Assembly: GCA_017962165.1 (NCBI GenBank)
Contig: JAGCVW010000021.1
Span: 1 to 64,000, forward strand
Direction of reading: 5' to 3'
Length of the DNA stretch: 64,000 bases
Source of the DNA: Bacteroidales bacterium
GTDB lineage: Bacteria > Bacteroidota > Bacteroidia > Bacteroidales > UBA932
Shown: positions 63,207 to 64,000 of the stretch, in pieces
Numbering within the stretch: the stretch's first letter is position 1
How the letters are laid out: each line of letters opens with the position of its first letter
The notes under the pieces: generated by a model
Told to the model about the DNA's origin: nothing
Databases searched by the model: none
What the model saw: the letters and a program-made list of their open reading frames with translations, nothing else
Translations under genes and position numbers: made by a program

Positions 63207-64000
63207 TTAGTTAATAAGTCCGCGGCCCCTGAGCATAGGCTTGGAGTCGGGTTCGCGACCCACAAACGACTTGTAGAGCGTCATCGGCTCTTCGCCGCCT
63301 CCCCTCTCGAGGAAGGTCGCCTTGAAAACGCGGGCAAGAGCAACCGTCTTGTCCATATCCCACTGCCCGTCAGCGCCGACGCACTTCTGCTCGAACACGC
63401 TGAACGCATCCTTGTCGAGCACCTCGGACCAGAGATAGCCGTAGTAGCCTGCGCTGTAGCCGCTAGAGAAGATGTGGTTGAAGTAGGTAGTCCTGTAACG
63501 GGGCACAATCTCCTTTATCAGGCCCATCTCCCTGCAGACTTTCTCCTCGAATTCGTCGACGAAAGCGGCGGGATCCACATCCTCCGGGATCGAACTGAGC
63601 TCATGCCATTTCATGTCGAGGATGGAGGCGGCCGCAAGTTCGGTGGTCATGAAGCCCTGGTTGAACTTGAGGGCGCCGTTGATCTTCTCCACGAGCTCTG
63701 CCGGGATCACCTCTCCCTTGTCGTTGACGGCATACTGCTCCAGCAGCCATGGCTGGAAGGCCCAGTTCTCGTTGAACTGCGAAAACATCTCTACGAAATC
63801 GCGCTTGACGCTCGTGCCAGACACGCTGGCGTAGTGGCACTTGGTGAGCAGCCCGTGGAGGGCATGGCCGAATTCGTGGAACACGGTCTGGACATCGTCG
63901 ACCGACAGATATTCGGGGAGGTTGCCCACATTGACGATAATAGGGCGGATATCGTTTCCATCTGCATCGACATACTGGTCGCGGACATTGTTCATCCACG
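63207..64000 (-). CDS. M3 family metallopeptidase (oligopeptidase/Dcp-type), 3' part only
   Basis: The frame enters from the right edge of the window; about 264 codons are visible. The zinc motif HEFGHALHGLL is intact, followed by FVEMFSQFNENWAF (third ligand Glu) and YFNHIFSSGYSAGYYGYLWSEVL, the substrate loop with Tyr and His, typical for Dcp and oligopeptidase A. It cuts small peptides. The N-terminal part is beyond the window, so cell location and signal cannot be judged. Confidence 0.93.
   Translation of the reverse strand, partial: WMNNVRDQYVDADGNDIRPIIVNVGNLPEYLSVDDVQTVFHEFGHALHGLLTKCHYASVSGTSVKRDFVEMFSQFNENWAFQPWLLEQYAVNDKGEVIPAELVEKINGALKFNQGFMTTELAAASILDMKWHELSSIPEDVDPAAFVDEFEEKVCREMGLIKEIVPRYRTTYFNHIFSSGYSAGYYGYLWSEVLDKDAFSVFEQKCVGADGQWDMDKTVALARVFKATFLERGGGEEPMTLYKSFVGREPDSKPMLRGRGLIN

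Overview
The window reads as a chromosomal segment of an uncultured gut-type Bacteroidales bacterium. The signs are a SusC/SusD polysaccharide locus with a DUF6377-type regulator, fimbrillin-like and BACON lipoproteins, an FHS-type sugar permease beside a ROK kinase, paired deoxynucleoside kinases, and Bacteroidetes promoters (TTTG, about 19 bp, TAnnTTTG) instead of sigma70 -35/-10 boxes. Base composition is moderately GC-rich in core genes and clearly AT-richer in the first 4 kb. I would not name a genus; no rRNA or tRNA gene was seen.

Layout. (1) 1-4.05 kb is an accessory island: the end of a DUF2726-like gene, two small probable BECR/CdiA-type nuclease-domain genes sharing a duplicated promoter with a palindrome, a DUF4406-type gene, a 66-aa basic protein, and at least seven predicted small RNAs, each with a promoter and an intrinsic terminator, several of them paralogous. 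(2) 4.08-14.9 kb is a leftward housekeeping operon yigZ-serC-serA-DUF1015-recQ-dnaG-metG-ompA-like, with many ATGA overlaps. (3) 15.06-24.7 kb is a four-gene surface lipoprotein operon (one BACON protein, three large fimbrillin-like proteins, two with SusE/F-like domains). It lies between two near-identical 120-bp direct repeats. (4) 24.8-28.5 kb holds an SGNH hydrolase, two truncated SGNH relics, an acidic pRiA4b ORF-3-like protein interrupted by an in-frame TAG, and a palindrome-rich 1.3 kb non-coding stretch. (5) 28.5-34.8 kb is dNK-fadD-gluP-ROK kinase-FKBP plus a second dNK. (6) 35.5-48.8 kb holds a beta-1,3-glucan (laminarin-type) utilisation locus (susC, susD, glycan-binding lipoprotein, GH16) and a cotH-uvrA-DUF6377 regulator operon. 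(7) 48.8-64 kb is core genes: DMT transporter, recO, rdgB, S41 protease, U32 peptidase, prenyl synthase, MATE, rsgA, VWA lipoprotein, rnr, manA, gpmI and the end of an M3 peptidase gene.

How they work together. The PUL imports and cuts beta-1,3-glucan, with cleavage by the surface GH16, binding by SGBP and SusD, and uptake by SusC. Regulation is probably by the DUF6377 protein encoded just upstream, and a direct repeat in the susC leader is a candidate operator. The ser operon makes serine but has a DUF1015 gene where serB might be expected. Intergenic spaces repeatedly carry paired hairpins of different sequence families. The first 4 kb (an sRNA array with duplicated promoters) is the best candidate for an undescribed system.
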